Shown here in pieces: positions 62,460-64,000 of a DNA stretch of 64,000 nt. The notes under the pieces are model-generated. The model was not told the DNA's origin. It ran no database searches and saw only the letters and a program-made list of their open reading frames with translations. The stretch lies in contig NZ_LR134289.1 of assembly GCF_900636535.1 (NCBI RefSeq), forward strand, positions 930,001-994,000. Reading direction: 5' to 3'. Numbering within the stretch: the first letter of the stretch is position 1; each line of letters opens with the position of its first letter. The position numbers and the translations under genes were made by a program. The DNA is from Chryseobacterium gleum. GTDB lineage: Bacteria; Bacteroidota; Bacteroidia; Flavobacteriales; Weeksellaceae.

Positions 62460-63074
62460 TTAATGTTTTTTCAACGAGTTTTTAATAACAGTAGTTAAAA
62501 AATCTATTGCCACGGAATTCTGCTTCATATTCGGGATAATAAGATCGGCCTCATTTTTAGAAGGCTCAATGAATTCCTGGTGCATTGGTTTCAAGGTGGT
62601 CTGATAACGGTGCAGCACCTCACTCAGATCCCTTCCCCTTTCCTGGGTATCTCTCCTGATTCTCCTGATTAATCTTTCATCAGAATCAGCATGAACAAAT
62701 ACCTTCAGATCAAATTCTTTCAGTAATTCTTTGTTGGTAAGAACAAGAATTCCTTCTACTACCAATACATTTTTAGGTTCTACAGTGACATGATCTCCTG
62801 TTCTGGAATGCGTAACAAAGCTGTAAATCGGCTGTTCAATCGGCTCATTATTTTTTAAAGCTTTTACATGTTTTATCAGTAAGTCAAAGTCTATTGATTT
62901 TGGATGGTCATAATTTAAAGCCTCTCTTTCCGTCAATGTAAGACCCTGGTTATCGTGATAATAATTATCCTGAGAGAGGATATTCATTCCCTCAATATCA
63001 AGCTGCTGAAGTATCTTGTCAACAACTGTAGTTTTGCCGGATCCTGTACCACCGGCAATTCCTATTACAAGCAT
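62460..63074 (-). CDS. udk: Uridine kinase
   Basis: 204 residues. Phosphorylates uridine and cytidine in pyrimidine salvage. P-loop GIAGGTGSGKTTVV near residues 5-17, LSQDNYYHD, nucleoside-binding YDHPKSIDFDLLIKHVKALK, VVEGILVLTNKEL (with the IVEGIL motif) and the lid DTQERGRDLSEVLHRY. A full promoter at 63102-63132 drives it and probably the DivIC-like gene and mutA. Confidence 0.96.
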   Translation of the reverse strand: MLVIGIAGGTGSGKTTVVDKILQQLDIEGMNILSQDNYYHDNQGLTLTEREALNYDHPKSIDFDLLIKHVKALKNNEPIEQPIYSFVTHSRTGDHVTVEPKNVLVVEGILVLTNKELLKEFDLKVFVHADSDERLIRRIRRDTQERGRDLSEVLHRYQTTLKPMHQEFIEPSKNEADLIIPNMKQNSVAIDFLTTVIKNSLKKH

Positions 63075-63101
63075 TGTTTTTTTGTTTCTTTATAGTTGGT
63101 A

Positions 63102-63132
63102 CAAATATACTATTTTAGATAAAATGTGACAA
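63102..63132 (-). promoter_or_regulatory. Bacteroidota-type promoter of the udk operon
   Basis: On the minus strand: TTG, 20 bp, TATATTTG. Predicted start near 63097, about 23 nt before the udk ATG. Confidence 0.75.
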
Positions 63133-63252
63133 TGTAAGTGTGTTGAGAAATTAAAAGATTAAAGCTTTTAAAGATTAAAATATTTTCAGGAAACCAGCCA
63201 GTCTTTATGATTTATTGTTATTACTCAAATTTACTCTCTGGATTTCATAAAA

Positions 63253-63282
63253 AAAGTCCGGTAAATTTTATTACCGGACTTT
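63253..63282 (-). terminator. Terminator of the clpS gene
   Basis: AAAGTCCGGTAA, loop ATTTTA, TTACCGGACTTT with a T tract on the minus strand; just after the clpS stop. Confidence 0.85.
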
Positions 63283-63285
63283 ATC

Positions 63286-63591
63286 TTATACGATTTCGCT
63301 TGTTAATTCGCGCGAAATTAATTTTTCATGCATAGGTTTCAAAACATCCATTGAACCTGTTTTTACGGTACATTTACCCTTGTAATGAACTAGAATTGTA
63401 CATTGTTCAGCCTGCTCAAGGGTATGTTTGCATATTTCGATCAGGCAGTCAATTACATAATCAAAGGTATGAATATCGTCATTGTGCAGTACCAGTTTAT
63501 AAACGTCATCCGTATCATCCAGAACAAGGACTTCTTCTTCATACTGACGTTTTGGGTTTTCGTAATCTTTTATACTGTTATAAAAATTCAT
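63286..63591 (-). CDS. clpS: ClpS, adaptor of the ClpAP protease
   Basis: 101 residues. Delivers N-end-rule substrates to ClpA-type proteases. Motif VYKLVLHNDDIHTFDYVIDCLIEICKHTLEQAEQCTILVHYKGKCTVKTG matches the ClpS N-degron pocket (LHND and the downstream H). It lies 15 bp after the stop of the gldE gene and is followed by a terminator. Confidence 0.92.
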   Translation of the reverse strand: MNFYNSIKDYENPKRQYEEEVLVLDDTDDVYKLVLHNDDIHTFDYVIDCLIEICKHTLEQAEQCTILVHYKGKCTVKTGSMDVLKPMHEKLISRELTSEIV

Positions 63592-63606
63592 TGTTACGGT
63601 TTTGTT

Positions 63607-64000
63607 TTAAACTTCTCCGATTTTGTCTGCTAAGTTATCTATAGTGCTGGGCTCTTCATACACCAACTCTACCAGCTCAACACTTTTATTATTCATCTTC
63701 AGAATTTTAAAATGATAGTTGGCCAGGTCAAACTCCTGATTTTCTTCAGGAATCTCTTCCAGTTCATAAAGAATAAATCCTGCTAATGAATTATATTCAC
63801 TTTCTTCAGAAAGCGGTAGTTTTTTAGGTAAAAACTCATTGATTTCGTCCAAAGGCTGGGTTGCCTGTACCCAATAGGTATTCTCAGCAATTTTATCAAC
63901 GATTTTTTCCTCATCATCTTCTTCGTCCTGAATTTCTCCTACCAGCTCTTCAAGAATATCCTCCAGCGTAATAATCCCCTCTGTTCCTCCGAATTCATCA
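63607..64000 (-). CDS. gldE: GldE-like CBS/CorC-HlyC domain protein (5' partial)
   Basis: C-terminal part of a CNNM/hemolysin-type membrane protein; the start lies beyond the right edge. The visible 130 residues hold the end of the CBS region (DEFGGTEGIITLEDILEELVGEIQDE) and the CorC_HlyC transporter-associated domain (NTYWVQATQPLDEINEFLPKKLP, YNSLAGFILYELEEIPEENQEFDLANYHFKILKMNNKSVELVEL). In Flavobacteriia this architecture beside clpS-type genes is typically gliding motility protein GldE. Frame uninterrupted to the edge. Confidence 0.82.
   Translation of the reverse strand, partial: DEFGGTEGIITLEDILEELVGEIQDEEDDEEKIVDKIAENTYWVQATQPLDEINEFLPKKLPLSEESEYNSLAGFILYELEEIPEENQEFDLANYHFKILKMNNKSVELVELVYEEPSTIDNLADKIGEV

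Overview
The window is a contiguous piece of chromosome from an AT-rich member of the Bacteroidota, most likely a Flavobacteriia of the Chryseobacterium type. This is inferred from several features. Promoters match the Bacteroidota consensus (TTG, about 20 bp, TAnnTTTG) and Shine-Dalgarno sequences are weak. A type IX secretion sorting domain, a GldE-like gliding protein, DUF4920, DUF4199 and DUF4286 proteins, a T6SS-iii-type TssF and a mevalonate-pathway kinase are all present. Almost all genes lie on the minus strand. The plus-strand exceptions are the radical SAM gene at the left edge, ribF, an NAD(P)-binding protein, a DUF4286 gene, a lipoprotein at 29.9 kb, the IS3 transposase, a DUF4920 gene and an XRE regulator.

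Layout. 0-12 kb: radical SAM protein (partial), atpDC, ribF, small lipoproteins, a frameshifted ADP-ribosylglycohydrolase, a glutathione peroxidase, kdsB and a PAP2 phosphatase. 12-20 kb: a PLP aminotransferase, a phospho-sugar mutase, a DUF2807 lipoprotein, a frameshifted small lipoprotein, a GT2 glycosyltransferase, a DUF4199 protein and the 4.5S SRP RNA. 20-31 kb: UPF0173 hydrolase, menA/menB, a TPR protein, gyrA (frameshifted), paired small lipoproteins, GNAT, DUF421 and a 44-residue double-glycine-leader cysteine-rich peptide. 31.3-32.6 kb: a complete IS3-family element. 32.7-41.7 kb: uvrA, an isolated T6SS baseplate pair (tssE-tssF), an amino acid permease and an M14 carboxypeptidase. 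41.8-43.2 kb: a long AT-rich intergenic region with DnaA-box-like sites and repeated ACATTTGT motifs in front of an XRE regulator. 43.6-50 kb: proline dehydrogenase, a UbiA-type prenyltransferase next to a mevalonate-type kinase, a UMF1-type MFS protein and a thiolase. 50-64 kb: a nucleoside-symporter-like MFS protein, bifunctional nuclease, etfBA, SDR, a T9SS cargo protein, an M20 dipeptidase, a THUMP-like methyltransferase, a GxxExxY protein, DinB, the small subunit of methylmalonyl-CoA mutase, a DivIC/FtsB-like protein, udk, clpS and a partial gldE.

Genes that work together: atpD-atpC (F1 subunits); menB-menA (menaquinone); etfB-etfA with the thiolase and mutA in acyl-CoA and propionate metabolism; the GHMP kinase with the UbiA prenyltransferase (isoprenoids); tssE-tssF (contractile injection baseplate). 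Most of the window is ordinary housekeeping DNA. The parts most worth a second look are the double-glycine peptide, the 41.8-42.6 kb regulatory or origin-like region, the orphan T6SS pair, and three one-base frameshifts. One of these is in the essential gyrA and suggests indel errors in the sequence. Several families of short dispersed repeats lie between genes and sometimes create spurious upstream start codons; I corrected starts where the sequence allowed it.
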